Positions 8,227 through 17,226 of a DNA stretch of 64,000 nucleotides are shown here, piece after piece. Every line of letters begins with the position of its first letter. The first letter of the stretch is position 1. A model generated the notes under the pieces. It had not been told where the DNA came from. It saw only the letters and a program-made list of their open reading frames with translations, and did not search any database. The position numbers and the translations under genes were made by a program. The stretch comes from VYFG01 sp965203365 (GTDB lineage: Bacteria > Pseudomonadota > Gammaproteobacteria > Arenicellales > Poriferihabitantaceae), in NCBI GenBank assembly GCA_965203365.1, contig OZ241878.1, positions 2,232,001 through 2,296,000 of the forward strand, read 5' to 3'.

Positions 8227-10539
8227 CTACCAGACCCGCAGGTAGGCCCATCCGATGCCGGTTTTGGAGACATCCGGAACATGGCCTGCATTCACGGAAT
8301 GATGGACCTCCAACGCCATCTTTCCGCCGAGGTGCTTGCGGTCGCGACGCAGCACGAATCGCCATTCCCGCGCCGAGGGCCGGAGCGGAACCTGGTGCAG
8401 GTCATATAGTCTCCAACCCCTTTCGATGCGTCCATTCTCAATGCGGAATGTCCCGATACCCGATTCGGCATGCAGGGGTTGCTCCACGGTAAGACTCGTC
8501 CGCGCAGTGCCCACCCGCAGCGACAGTGCTGACAACACCACCGAGGACGCCGAGAAGATGGCCCGGTCTGCGTAGTCGGACCGGCTGTAGGCTAACGTCC
8601 CCCGGCCCTTCAGGAACCACTCCTTCCCCAAGGCCCGCTCAAAGACCCGGGATGTCCAGACCATCCGGGAGCGCAGATCGGACCCAAAAGCCCCAGAAGT
8701 CTGCGCCCCCAGATACCCCGCATGGTCATAACTCAATCCATATCCCCAACCGGTGGTCCGCGCCGGATGGGCCAGACTCACCGAGGTCGGGCCCAGTCCC
8801 ATCCGCCAATCGGACTGCCAGGAAGAAGACGGTCGTTGCACCACTTGGTCGAGGGACAGCCAATGTTGTCCGAGTACCTCCAGTCCCAGGGCCGGCGGCC
8901 GGCTCATTGACGTCTCGGCCAATTGGTGAATCAAGCCTCGAGTCTCGACGGGAGTCGACAGCAACCCGGACAGTGGCACCCAGAACGGAAAGTCCTGCTC
9001 ATCGAACGCCGCCAGTTCGAGTGGACCCACCCGTCGGGCTAAAGAGCCGAAGGCCGCTGGGGTCTGAAGGCGGGACCGAGGCAGTGCTTGGACAGATTGC
9101 CCGACATTGAGCGAGCCGACCGGGGCCAATGCCGCGGCCAGATCCAGATGCCCAGCTCCATACGTCTGCCGGTCGGCGTACCGACCCGTCCGGTTGGCGG
9201 TATCGATCACCCGCCGAACGATCTGGGTAGGGCTGCGGGTCCCCCGGAAGTGTTCCTTCAGCAAGGCCAGAGACCCAGACACCAGGGGCGCGGCGTAACT
9301 GGTTCCGTTCAATCCAGCGACCGAGGTGCCCCGACCCGGAGTCTGTGGATCGGGCACCAGTCCCCGTACCGTTCCGGGAGCCGCCAAACAGAAATGTCGT
9401 CCATGTTGTGTGGTATCCCAATTCCGCGGCAGGCGCCCACAGCGATTCGAGTACCCTGCAATACGGCCCGTGCGGGGATCCGTCGCGACGACGGTCAACG
9501 AGTGACCGCGCAGCTGGGGGATGTAGAAGGGCAGGTTTCCGATCAGTGAAGGGGTCGGCTGACCTTCATTCCCAGCGGAGTGGACCAAGATGGTCTTTTG
9601 GCGGTCAGATGTCCCTTCCTGCAAGATCGCCGCCGCTGTTTGGGGCAAATAACGCCGGTACCATCGCAGGGTCGAATTCACTTCCCGATTGGCCACATTG
9701 CGGTCAAATATCGGAGTGCCATAGGAACGATTGATGATATCGAACTGGGTATAGAATGTCCGGTAATCATCGGCCAAAGCCGCATCATACTGACGACGGC
9801 TCGCCTCGGCAAGTCGCTCGACCCGGTCTCGTGTTTCCGCGTCGGCAACATCGATATCCCGCTGATCATCGGAAAAATCCCTAACCACCGGGATGATCGT
9901 GGCGCGGGGCGCGACGCCCAGACGGGCGCCTGCGGCCACGGAGGCCACAATGGTGCCATGACGGCCGGTCCCACCGTAGGGAGTGGGAACTTCTCGCCAT
10001 CGGTTGCGCGATGCAACCCACTCGTCTTCCCGATAGTGCTCATCCAGAATGAACACCGAATCATCTCTCGTGGCCCATCCATTGTGTCGCACAATCGCCT
10101 GTACCCAGCGGTTGGGCGCCTCGTTGTCTCCTTGGCTGTTGCGACGAATGATTGAGCAGGTCCCAGCTCGTCGACACCTCTGGATGTCGCTTAAAGGATC
10201 ATCTCCATACGGATGCCGGACCGTCAGTTCCGCTCCCTCCGCCTTGCGCAGATTGACCCGGTCTCCGAACTCGCGCTGCTGCGTATAGTCCACAATGGTA
10301 TCTTCAATGCCAATTCGCACCCCCTGCCCCGAAAGGCCTCTCGCATACGCATGATGCGCCCCGATTTGTTCCAGAACATCGGGTTGGTGCATCGTAAACC
10401 GCACGGTTTTCAATTGGTCGGTGGGATTGGCGGTCGGTGGAGGCTGAAACGTTGGGCCAGTTGCTCCGCCTCCACCACCCCCACAGGCCGACATCGAAGT
10501 GCACACAGCGACCCACGCGATGCGTCGGGTCACAATCAT
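8227..10539 (-). CDS. S8 (subtilisin-family) serine protease, lipoprotein signal plus autotransporter-like C-terminus
   Basis: The protein has 770 residues from the start used here, which is preceded by a good GGGGAGGA ribosome-binding site; an in-frame start 30 nt upstream is less likely. The N-terminus MIVTRRIAWVAVCTSMSAC is a lipoprotein signal with cysteine before a glycine run. The subtilisin triad is Asp in GIEDTIVD (about 80), His in GTGRHGTIVAS (about 194) and Ser in GLNGTSYAAPLVSG (about 414). The last 260 residues are rich in alternating aromatic/polar strands and end in WAYLRVW, resembling an autotransporter barrel with a terminal aromatic residue. SphB1-type autotransporter proteases have the same layout. 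The barrel is short and divergent, so that part is less certain. Confidence 0.85.
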   Translation of the reverse strand: MIVTRRIAWVAVCTSMSACGGGGGGATGPTFQPPPTANPTDQLKTVRFTMHQPDVLEQIGAHHAYARGLSGQGVRIGIEDTIVDYTQQREFGDRVNLRKAEGAELTVRHPYGDDPLSDIQRCRRAGTCSIIRRNSQGDNEAPNRWVQAIVRHNGWATRDDSVFILDEHYREDEWVASRNRWREVPTPYGGTGRHGTIVASVAAGARLGVAPRATIIPVVRDFSDDQRDIDVADAETRDRVERLAEASRRQYDAALADDYRTFYTQFDIINRSYGTPIFDRNVANREVNSTLRWYRRYLPQTAAAILQEGTSDRQKTILVHSAGNEGQPTPSLIGNLPFYIPQLRGHSLTVVATDPRTGRIAGYSNRCGRLPRNWDTTQHGRHFCLAAPGTVRGLVPDPQTPGRGTSVAGLNGTSYAAPLVSGSLALLKEHFRGTRSPTQIVRRVIDTANRTGRYADRQTYGAGHLDLAAALAPVGSLNVGQSVQALPRSRLQTPAAFGSLARRVGPLELAAFDEQDFPFWVPLSGLLSTPVETRGLIHQLAETSMSRPPALGLEVLGQHWLSLDQVVQRPSSSWQSDWRMGLGPTSVSLAHPARTTGWGYGLSYDHAGYLGAQTSGAFGSDLRSRMVWTSRVFERALGKEWFLKGRGTLAYSRSDYADRAIFSASSVVLSALSLRVGTARTSLTVEQPLHAESGIGTFRIENGRIERGWRLYDLHQVPLRPSAREWRFVLRRDRKHLGGKMALEVHHSVNAGHVPDVSKTGIGWAYLRVW

Positions 10540-10655
10540 GGGGTCCTCCCCGGGATGCCTGGATGCCACTCGCAGGATGATGCCCCACTCCGGCCGTCGA
10601 AGAAGAAAGGCCGGAATATCTCTGCATCCGCACTGATCATGGCCATCGGGACCCG

Positions 10656-11585
10656 CTACACATCCCGTCGCTTCTTGGCTCGGGGATGGGCATCGTCATA
10701 GACGCGGGCCAAGTGCTGAAAATCCAGATGGGTATAGATTTGCGTGGTGCTAATGTCAGAATGCCCCAGCATTTCCTGGACGACCCGCAACTCGCCACTG
10801 GACTCCAGCAGATGGCTGGCAAAGGAATGTCTGAGCATATGCGGATGCAGTTTTCGACCCAATCCCCGCGCCTTGCCCCATTGGTCCAGTCGGTACTGGA
10901 TACCTCGATTGGACAGTCGGTCTCCACGGTGGTTGACGAACAACGCCCGCTCCTTGGGTCTCGCCATTTGGTTGCGGACCCCGAGCCAGTCCTGGAGCGC
11001 TTCTCTCGCCTTGCTTCCCACCGGCACGATGCGTTCCCGGCTTCCCTTGCCCCATACCCGGACTTCCCCTTGGTCCAAGTCAATCGTATCGACATCCAAC
11101 CGCGATAGTTCCGACAACCGCAGCCCAGACGAATAGAACAGTTCCAGCAACGCACTGTCCCGTTTTTGTGACGGGGTATCTCCGGGATGGTTCAACAATT
11201 CGCCCACTTCATCCACAGACAAGGTAGAAGGCAGAGTCTGGGCGGCTTTGGGGGCGCTGATGGACACAAAGGGATTGCTGGCCGCAAGGCCTTTGTGGAC
11301 TAGAAATCCATAAAACGACCGAGCGGAAGACAGCCAGCGCTGGATACTTCCCGGGGCCAAGCCAGCGCGGTGCAAAAGTGCCGGATAACGACGTGCCTGG
11401 GCGACGGTCATATCCCCCCAGCCAAGCAGGCCCGTTTCCTGGGACAGGCGGTATAGCCAGACAAGGTCTCGTCGATAGGCCTCAATCGTATGCGGAGAGA
11501 GGTGTCGCTCCCGAGTCAGGAAGACAATGAATTGATCAATCTCCAAGGCCAGATCCGACAACCGCGTCACCCCGACTCTCGACAC
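10656..11585 (-). CDS. xerC: Tyrosine recombinase XerC
   Basis: XerC acts with XerD at dif sites to resolve chromosome dimers. The 309-residue protein has the N-terminal SAM-like domain and all catalytic residues: R156 in SSGLRLSEL, K180 in WGKGSRER, H249/R252 in HPHMLRHSF, H275 in LGHSD and Y284 in QIYTHLDF. The ending HLARVYDDAHPRA is typical of XerC rather than phage integrases. It is the last gene of a dapF–DUF484–xerC operon, the usual gammaproteobacterial order, and its start overlaps the DUF484 gene by 19 nt. The HAD-hydrolase gene (yigB) often found next is absent. Confidence 0.95.
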   Translation of the reverse strand: MSRVGVTRLSDLALEIDQFIVFLTRERHLSPHTIEAYRRDLVWLYRLSQETGLLGWGDMTVAQARRYPALLHRAGLAPGSIQRWLSSARSFYGFLVHKGLAASNPFVSISAPKAAQTLPSTLSVDEVGELLNHPGDTPSQKRDSALLELFYSSGLRLSELSRLDVDTIDLDQGEVRVWGKGSRERIVPVGSKAREALQDWLGVRNQMARPKERALFVNHRGDRLSNRGIQYRLDQWGKARGLGRKLHPHMLRHSFASHLLESSGELRVVQEMLGHSDISTTQIYTHLDFQHLARVYDDAHPRAKKRRDV

Positions 11586-12175
11586 AAAATAGCGCTCATG
11601 AGTTCACCGATTCGATCCAGGTAGATGACTCCCAAGCCCGCTTCGAACCGGTCCCTTTCAACCGATCCGAGGACCAATATCCCCTGTCGCCCATGTGCGG
11701 TCAAGGGAATGAAAGCACAGGACCGGATCGGATCGTTTTCACCAAACAATGTCGCCAGCAGGGTGGGGGAGACCCGGTCATCGCACACACTGCCTCCATG
11801 CCGCACCCGCTCTTTCAACCAACCGAACTCCCCGTCCGGCAGGGCATGACAGTCTTCAAGGCATAACCGGACCCCTTCGATTCGGAAACATTCCTTCACC
11901 GTCTCGACCAAGGCGTCGGGACTCCACTGGCCTTTCCCAAGTAGTCGGCAGACAAACCCATGCAGGACCGACTCCAGTGTCTGGTTCTGGCGGGCTATTT
12001 GCACCAACTGATCATATCGGGCCCGTTCCCGAGAATGACGTTCACGCCATACGTCAATCTGCCGTTTTTGAAAAGCGTGTTCCGGTGGCGGAAAGATTCC
12101 CGCGAGCACATCGCTGTTCTCATCAAAAAAGGCCGGATTCTGTTTCAGATAAGCGGCCACATCTTCGGATTTCAT
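11567..12175 (-). CDS. DUF484 family protein
   Basis: The protein has 202 residues from the start MKSEDVAAYLKQNPAFFDEN; a start 12 nt further upstream is possible but sits against the dapF stop. The opening VAAYLKQNPAFF, the basic/helical stretch around QKRQIDVWRERHSRERARYD and the GAF-like C-terminal half are typical of DUF484 proteins (YigA-like), which always travel with dapF and xerC. Molecular function is not established; the GAF-like fold hints at small-molecule or protein binding. Confidence 0.9.
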   Translation of the reverse strand: MKSEDVAAYLKQNPAFFDENSDVLAGIFPPPEHAFQKRQIDVWRERHSRERARYDQLVQIARQNQTLESVLHGFVCRLLGKGQWSPDALVETVKECFRIEGVRLCLEDCHALPDGEFGWLKERVRHGGSVCDDRVSPTLLATLFGENDPIRSCAFIPLTAHGRQGILVLGSVERDRFEAGLGVIYLDRIGELMSAILCRESG

Positions 12176-12187
12176 GGAACATCTCAA

Positions 12188-13048
12188 TCATGAAGTAAAT
12201 GAATCATCGGCTCGTTCGAATTCCACGGGTAAGGTGATGTGGCCCGTGTACACCGTCTGCGCCGGTCCGGTCAGGTGTACCGCCGCCTCCCCGTTCCACT
12301 GGACCCAGACTTCACCTCCCGGAAGGCTGACACACACCACTGGATCCAACCGACCCAGGCGAACGCCCGCCACCACGGCCGCACAGGCTCCACTGCCACA
12401 TCCCAGGGTTTCCCCCACCCCGCGTTCGTGCACGCGCAGCCGGATGCGGTCACGCGCCACGATTTGACAAAACCCGACATTCACACGGGCTGGAAAACGG
12501 ACATGATTTTCGACCAAGGGACCCAGGCGTTCCACCGGAGCCGTGTGCACATCCTCCACCAGCAGGACGGCATGCGGGTTTCCGAGCGACAGCGCCATAA
12601 TGGCCAGCCTCTCTCCCTGAACCTCGAGCGCATATCGTTCTGCGGGCTGGTCCGTCAGAAACGGGATGCGTTCGGGAAGAAATTCGGGCACCCCCATCTC
12701 CACACGGACCGCTCCGTCATCCAGGAGTTCCAGTCTCATCCGGGTATTCAGCGTTTCCACGGAAATGGTATACTGGTCCGTGAGACCACGGTCATGCACG
12801 AAACGGGCCAGACATCTGGCGCCATTGCCACATTGCTCCACTTCACTGCCATCCTGGTTGAATATCCGAAACCGAAAATCCGCCACGGGGCTGTTTTCGG
12901 CCAGTAGGATCTGGTCGCACCCGATGCCATAATGGCGGTCCGCCAGTCGTCGAACCATTGCGGACGAGAGCGGCATTTTCCGGCTGACTCCATCCAGCAT
13001 GACGAAATCATTCCCTAGGGATTGCATTTTTGTAAAATCTAGCTGCAT
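12188..13048 (-). CDS. dapF: Diaminopimelate epimerase
   Basis: DapF interconverts LL- and meso-diaminopimelate, giving the precursor for lysine and for the peptidoglycan made by the dcw cluster in this window. The 286-residue protein begins MQLDFTKMQSLGNDFVMLDG, as the family does. The two catalytic cysteines are C73 in QCGNGARC and C217 in LGCGSGAC. It heads the operon with DUF484 and xerC; the DUF484 start lies 12 nt beyond its stop. No lipoprotein gene (lptM/yifL) or lysA is seen upstream. Confidence 0.96.
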   Translation of the reverse strand: MQLDFTKMQSLGNDFVMLDGVSRKMPLSSAMVRRLADRHYGIGCDQILLAENSPVADFRFRIFNQDGSEVEQCGNGARCLARFVHDRGLTDQYTISVETLNTRMRLELLDDGAVRVEMGVPEFLPERIPFLTDQPAERYALEVQGERLAIMALSLGNPHAVLLVEDVHTAPVERLGPLVENHVRFPARVNVGFCQIVARDRIRLRVHERGVGETLGCGSGACAAVVAGVRLGRLDPVVCVSLPGGEVWVQWNGEAAVHLTGPAQTVYTGHITLPVEFERADDSFTS

Positions 13049-13150
13049 TGATGATCTAGCCTTGTTCCTATCGCATGGTTGCCGAGTCCAAGGGCCAATC
13101 CTGATGGCCCATAGTATCGCATCCAGCGGTCACAAAGAACCATCCATCTT

Positions 13151-13405
13151 TTGCGCAGACTGAACCCTATGAATCGCCAAATCCCCCCCTTTGTCCGAAG
13201 GGTGCCTTATCACGGCAGAACCATCATTGGCATTGCCCTGTTGCTCGGTGGATTGTTTTGGTTTCTCCCGGTGCTGGGGCTCTGGATGATTCCGTTGGGT
13301 CTGCTGGTTCTTTCCACAAATTTTACCTGGGCACGTCGAGGATACCTGAACCTCATCGTGTGGTGGCGCAGAGCCAAGCGCAAGCGGCACAACAAAAGGA
13401 CCTAA
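13151..13405 (+). CDS. Small membrane protein, PGPGW-like
   Basis: The protein has 84 residues, or 78 from an alternative ATG six codons in. Two hydrophobic stretches (GIALLLGGLFWFLPVLGLWM and IPLGLLVLS) are followed by a basic tail WWRRAKRKRHNKRT. The pattern, with a glycine/proline turn between membrane segments and a positively charged end, resembles the PGPGW family of small transmembrane proteins of unknown function. It stands alone, divergent from dapF and convergent with ctpA. Confidence 0.7.
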   Translation: MRRLNPMNRQIPPFVRRVPYHGRTIIGIALLLGGLFWFLPVLGLWMIPLGLLVLSTNFTWARRGYLNLIVWWRRAKRKRHNKRT

Positions 13406-13438
13406 ACATCCAGACCCGCCCCCACGATCAAACAGGCC

Positions 13439-14881
13439 TCAGGGACTGGTCCCGGTCTTCCGGCTGATCAGGTTCAAGCCTTTCAACAGATTAAACGCTT
13501 CTCGCAACGGGTAATCGTCCTTCATCAGGTGCATCCCTCCGGCCTCGTCGACTGAACTGGTGGGCGTTTTTTCCAGCCCCGTGGGCGAAACGATGGCCGG
13601 AGCTTCCTGTTGCAGATGTCCGGGCAGATCCGCCTCCCTGACATCCGGCCGGTTCTCGATTTCCCGTAATTCTGACGGACGAACCTCAAGGTCCGGAACA
13701 ATCCCCTGAGCCTGGATGGAACGACCTTGCGGCGTGTAATATCGAGACGTGGTCAATTTCAGTGCCCCCCCGTTATTGACCGGGATGATCGTCTGAACTG
13801 ATCCCTTACCAAATGATCGCGTGCCCATGATGATGGCGCGCTGATTGTCCTGTAGCGCACCGGCCACAATTTCCGATGCCGAGGCGGAGCCACCATTCAA
13901 TAGTACCACGATGGGGGATCCTTCCAGGATATCGCCCGGTTTGGCCTCATAGATGTTTTCGACCACATCACCCCTGATCCGGGTCAAGACCACGGTACCC
14001 GTCTCCAGAAAAAGATCGCTCACCCGCACCGCACTGCTCAACACGCCACCAGGATTGTTCCGAAGGTCCAGCACCAACCCGTTCAGCCGACCGCCGTTTG
14101 CCTGCTTCAGTGTTTCAATGCGACGACGCAGGTTGGCCGATGTCCCGCCCTGAAAACTGGAAATCCGGGCATATCCGATCCCTTCCTCCAAGAGAGACCC
14201 TCGGACACTGACCACCTTGATCACGGCCCGGACCAAGGGCACATCGAAAGGTTCCGGAATACCGGGGCGAGCGATCGTCAACACGGTCGATGTCCCCGGC
14301 TCACCTCGCATCCGTTCCACGGCATCCGCCAGATTCAACCCCAACACCTGCTCACCATCAATGCGTACGATGATGTCTCCGCTGCGCAACCCTGCGTCTT
14401 GGGCCGGGGTGTCATCAATGGGAGCCACCACCTTGATCAGATTGTCCTCAATGGTGACCTCAACACCCAATCCGCCAAATTTCCCCTCGGTCGAGATTCT
14501 GACCTCCTGAAAGTCCTCCGGGGCCAAGAACTCCGAGTGGGGATCCAAGCCCCTAAGCATTCCCTGGATGGCATTGTTCAGCAATTCCGCATCCCCGATT
14601 TCCTCGACATACTCACTCTTGATTTTTCCGAAGACTTCCGCGAACACCTGCAACTCTTCCAGTGGCAGTGCCTGGACAACCTCTTCCGCCGGGTCGGCAG
14701 AGAGCGTCTCACCAGCTTCCTCTGTCTGGCTGGCATGGATTTCCTGTGACCCGGTCTTAACCGGGAGCAGACACATCATTCCCAGAAAAAGGCCGACGAA
14801 CCGATTCAGGCGAATGCCTGATAATCGTCGGTTGTCGCCTGAAAAGTGGTGGGTTCTCACGATGGTTATCACAGGATTCAT
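13439..14881 (-). CDS. ctpA: Carboxyl-terminal processing protease (S41)
   Basis: This 480-residue periplasmic serine protease has an N-terminal export signal (NRFVGLFLGMMCLLPVKTGS), a PDZ domain near residues 125-215 including GGLGVEV and LRSGDIIVRIDGE, and an S41 core. The Ser/Lys dyad is S334 in NGGSASASEIVAGALQDN and K359 in GTRSFGKGSVQT. Relatives trim C-termini of periplasmic and murein-related proteins. In many gammaproteobacteria it follows a murein hydrolase activator (envC), which is not present here. Divergently placed from the rhodanese–secB–gpsA operon. Confidence 0.93.
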   Translation of the reverse strand: MNPVITIVRTHHFSGDNRRLSGIRLNRFVGLFLGMMCLLPVKTGSQEIHASQTEEAGETLSADPAEEVVQALPLEELQVFAEVFGKIKSEYVEEIGDAELLNNAIQGMLRGLDPHSEFLAPEDFQEVRISTEGKFGGLGVEVTIEDNLIKVVAPIDDTPAQDAGLRSGDIIVRIDGEQVLGLNLADAVERMRGEPGTSTVLTIARPGIPEPFDVPLVRAVIKVVSVRGSLLEEGIGYARISSFQGGTSANLRRRIETLKQANGGRLNGLVLDLRNNPGGVLSSAVRVSDLFLETGTVVLTRIRGDVVENIYEAKPGDILEGSPIVVLLNGGSASASEIVAGALQDNQRAIIMGTRSFGKGSVQTIIPVNNGGALKLTTSRYYTPQGRSIQAQGIVPDLEVRPSELREIENRPDVREADLPGHLQQEAPAIVSPTGLEKTPTSSVDEAGGMHLMKDDYPLREAFNLLKGLNLISRKTGTSP

Positions 14882-15129
14882 CCCAATACTACCATTTTAA
14901 CTGATCATGTTAGATGTTCCGTGATGCCGAGACCGGCAAGGCCGGTCGGCATGTCGGTTCAACCCCTAACCCCGATGAGCAGTTGGACCGGATCAATGTC
15001 GATGGGTTCCGACCCATTCCCCGGGAACGGATCTTCTCCGATCCGGGAAGTCGCGAAACGCCAAAAAACTCTTGTGATTGCGGTACAATTCGCTGCTCCT
15101 GAAATTCGAGCCCACTCAGTGTCGATGCA

Positions 15130-15552
15130 ATGATGTTCATGGAATTCGCCATGCAGAACTGGTATCTGTTCGTCATGCTCACGGCGATTTTGCTGTTGCT
15201 GGCCTTCGACCCCGGGAGCCGCCTCGCCGGGGGGGCCATCAAAATCTCTCCGGGGAAACTGCCCCAGGTCCAGACGAGAAAATCCGCGGTCTTGGTGGAT
15301 ATCCGCAGCCAGGACGAATTCCGCAAGGGACATATCGAGCAGTCCCTCAACCTGCCGCTGGACACCTTGGAATCGAATCTGAAGAAACTCAACAAGTATC
15401 GTGGCAAACCCTTGATCCTGGTGTGTCAAACTGGCATGCGGGCCGGGAAGGCGGCCGGAATCCTGAAGAAGAACCAGTTTGAGGAACTGTATGTGCTGGA
15501 TGGCGGTGTGGCTTCGTGGCACAAGGAAAACCTGCCGCTGACTCGAGGTTAA
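15130..15552 (+). CDS. Membrane-anchored rhodanese-domain protein
   Basis: The protein has 140 residues. One N-terminal membrane helix (WYLFVMLTAILLLLAF) is followed by a rhodanese domain with LVDIRSQDEFRKGHI and the active-site loop LVCQTGMRAGKAA, whose cysteine carries persulfide sulfur. It ends LDGGVASWHKENLP, as in YibN. The order with secB and gpsA matches the yibN–grxC–secB–gpsA neighbourhood of enterics, except that glutaredoxin grxC is missing. Two nearby ATG codons (15130 and 15133) make the start slightly uncertain. Confidence 0.9.
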   Translation: MMFMEFAMQNWYLFVMLTAILLLLAFDPGSRLAGGAIKISPGKLPQVQTRKSAVLVDIRSQDEFRKGHIEQSLNLPLDTLESNLKKLNKYRGKPLILVCQTGMRAGKAAGILKKNQFEELYVLDGGVASWHKENLPLTRG

Positions 15553-15580
15553 CCACTGATCCTCTGCCACCGAACTGAAT

Positions 15581-16045
15581 ATGGCCAACACTAAACTGCC
15601 ACGCCTGCAAGTGCGGAAAATCTATCTCAAGGATGCCTCCTTTGAATCGCCAGCCAGCCCCGACATCTTTGCGGAGTCGGCTGTGAAACCGAATATTGAG
15701 CTCAGCATCAATGGAAACCACTATCAGATGGATGCCGACGGGAACTTCTTCGAAGTGACACTGCAGGCCACGGTCACGGCGACCAAGGAGGAAAAAACGA
15801 TCTTTATCGCCGAAATTCACCAAGCCGGCATCTTCGAAATTCATCCTGACGATGATGAGCACCGGAACCTGCTGCTGCGGATTGCCTGTCCCAACATGCT
15901 GCTTCCCTTTGCCCGCGAAGAAATAGCCAGCTTGGTGACCAAGGGTGGATTTCCCCCGGTTCTTCTTTCGCCGATCAACTTTGAAACCATCTACCGACCG
16001 GAACGTGAGACCGTGGCCGAGCAGGAGTCTCAGACGATCCAGTAG
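15581..16045 (+). CDS. secB: Protein-export chaperone SecB
   Basis: SecB is a tetrameric cytosolic chaperone that keeps preproteins unfolded and hands them to SecA. The 154-residue protein shows the family hallmarks QVRKIYLKDASFESP near the N-terminus, a central CPNMLLPFAREEIASLV and GGFPPVLLSPINFETIY. Length is typical. It sits 28 nt after the rhodanese gene and 23 nt before gpsA, consistent with one operon. Confidence 0.97.
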   Translation: MANTKLPRLQVRKIYLKDASFESPASPDIFAESAVKPNIELSINGNHYQMDADGNFFEVTLQATVTATKEEKTIFIAEIHQAGIFEIHPDDDEHRNLLLRIACPNMLLPFAREEIASLVTKGGFPPVLLSPINFETIYRPERETVAEQESQTIQ

Positions 16046-16068
16046 GGGTTCTTCCTGCAGTCGCTGGC

Positions 16069-17115
16069 ATGTCTGACCCGGCCACGGAACGGCTCAATAT
16101 CCTGGGCTCAGGGTCCTGGGGCACGGCCCTAGCCATCCTGACCAGCGCCAATTTTTCTGAAATCACCCTCTGGGGGCGCAGCGGTATCGGGGCACTTCGC
16201 GCCACCGGCCAGAATCAACGCTATCTTCCTGACATTCCCTTGCCGGCCAATCTGATCCCCACCGAAGAGTTGGAAAGACTGATTGATCCCGGACTAAGAT
16301 TTCTGCTGGTCATTCCCAGCCACGCATTCAGTGAAGTCGTCGCCCGACTGTACGACACCATCCGTCAAGCCGGGATGGATCCCAAGCAGGCTACCCTGCT
16401 TTGGGGAACGAAGGGTTTCGACCCCCGCACCGGGAACCTGCCGGGCGATGTGGTTGCCCGGTATTTTCCGCCGGAAACAGTCAGAGGCGTACTATCCGGT
16501 CCAAGCTTTGCGCGGGAAACAGCGACCGGCATGCCCACCGCCCTGACCTTGGCCTGTTATCAGGCGGGGCAGTCCGAAGTGCTGTCCCAGTGGTTTCGGT
16601 CGACCACAACCCGAATTTACTTCAGTAATGATCCGGTCGGTGTTCAACTGGGGGCGGCCATCAAAAATGTCATGGCCATTGCCACCGGTATCAGCGATGG
16701 CCTGGGTTACGGTGCCAATGCCAAGGCGGCATTGATCACGCGGGGCCTGGCGGAAATGATTCGCTTGGGGACTACCCTCGGGGGACGGGCGGAGACCTTC
16801 AGCGGCCTCACCGGTGTGGGAGACCTGGTGCTGACCTGTACCGATGATCAGTCTCGCAACCGGCGATATGGCATTGGACTCGGCCGCGGGAAAAGTCCGG
16901 CATTCATCGCCCGGGAAATTGGCCAGGAGATCGAGGGCATTCAAACCACTCTGCAATTGCATCGCAAGGCCAGCGGTCTTGGGGTGGACATGCCCATCAC
17001 TGAACAGGTATACCGGGTGCTGTACGAGAAACGCCCCCCGGATGAGGCCGTTCGCCACTTACTGGGCCGCGATGCCCGACCGGAACACGCGGATCCGTCG
17101 GCAGCAGACCGATGA
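16069..17115 (+). CDS. gpsA: Glycerol-3-phosphate dehydrogenase [NAD(P)+]
   Basis: GpsA reduces dihydroxyacetone phosphate to sn-glycerol-3-phosphate for phospholipid synthesis. The 348-residue protein has the N-terminal nucleotide-binding motif NILGSGSWGTALA and the catalytic/substrate region GAAIKNVMAIATGISDGLGY with NAKAALITRGLAEM; the segment FSGLTGVGDLVLTCT is also diagnostic. Last gene of the rhodanese–secB–gpsA operon. The first nucleotides after it resemble a tRNA T-loop but no cloverleaf is formed. Confidence 0.96.
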   Translation: MSDPATERLNILGSGSWGTALAILTSANFSEITLWGRSGIGALRATGQNQRYLPDIPLPANLIPTEELERLIDPGLRFLLVIPSHAFSEVVARLYDTIRQAGMDPKQATLLWGTKGFDPRTGNLPGDVVARYFPPETVRGVLSGPSFARETATGMPTALTLACYQAGQSEVLSQWFRSTTTRIYFSNDPVGVQLGAAIKNVMAIATGISDGLGYGANAKAALITRGLAEMIRLGTTLGGRAETFSGLTGVGDLVLTCTDDQSRNRRYGIGLGRGKSPAFIAREIGQEIEGIQTTLQLHRKASGLGVDMPITEQVYRVLYEKRPPDEAVRHLLGRDARPEHADPSAADR

Positions 17116-17226
17116 AAACGCCCAGACCCATCAACCGGAAGGTCCCTGGTTCGAATTCACGCCCCCTTGAGTGCCTCGCGTGGTGATGTTGTCGAGAGAT
17201 AGCGAGATCGTAACGGATGGAAACGC

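Noticed and set aside
10656..11585. Phage integrase / prophage border
   Set aside because: The recombinase is XerC by motif and by its dapF–DUF484 operon; no phage genes are nearby.
17140..17170. T-loop-like GGTTCGAATTC after gpsA
   Set aside because: No matching acceptor, D or anticodon stems can be drawn around it, so it is not a tRNA gene.
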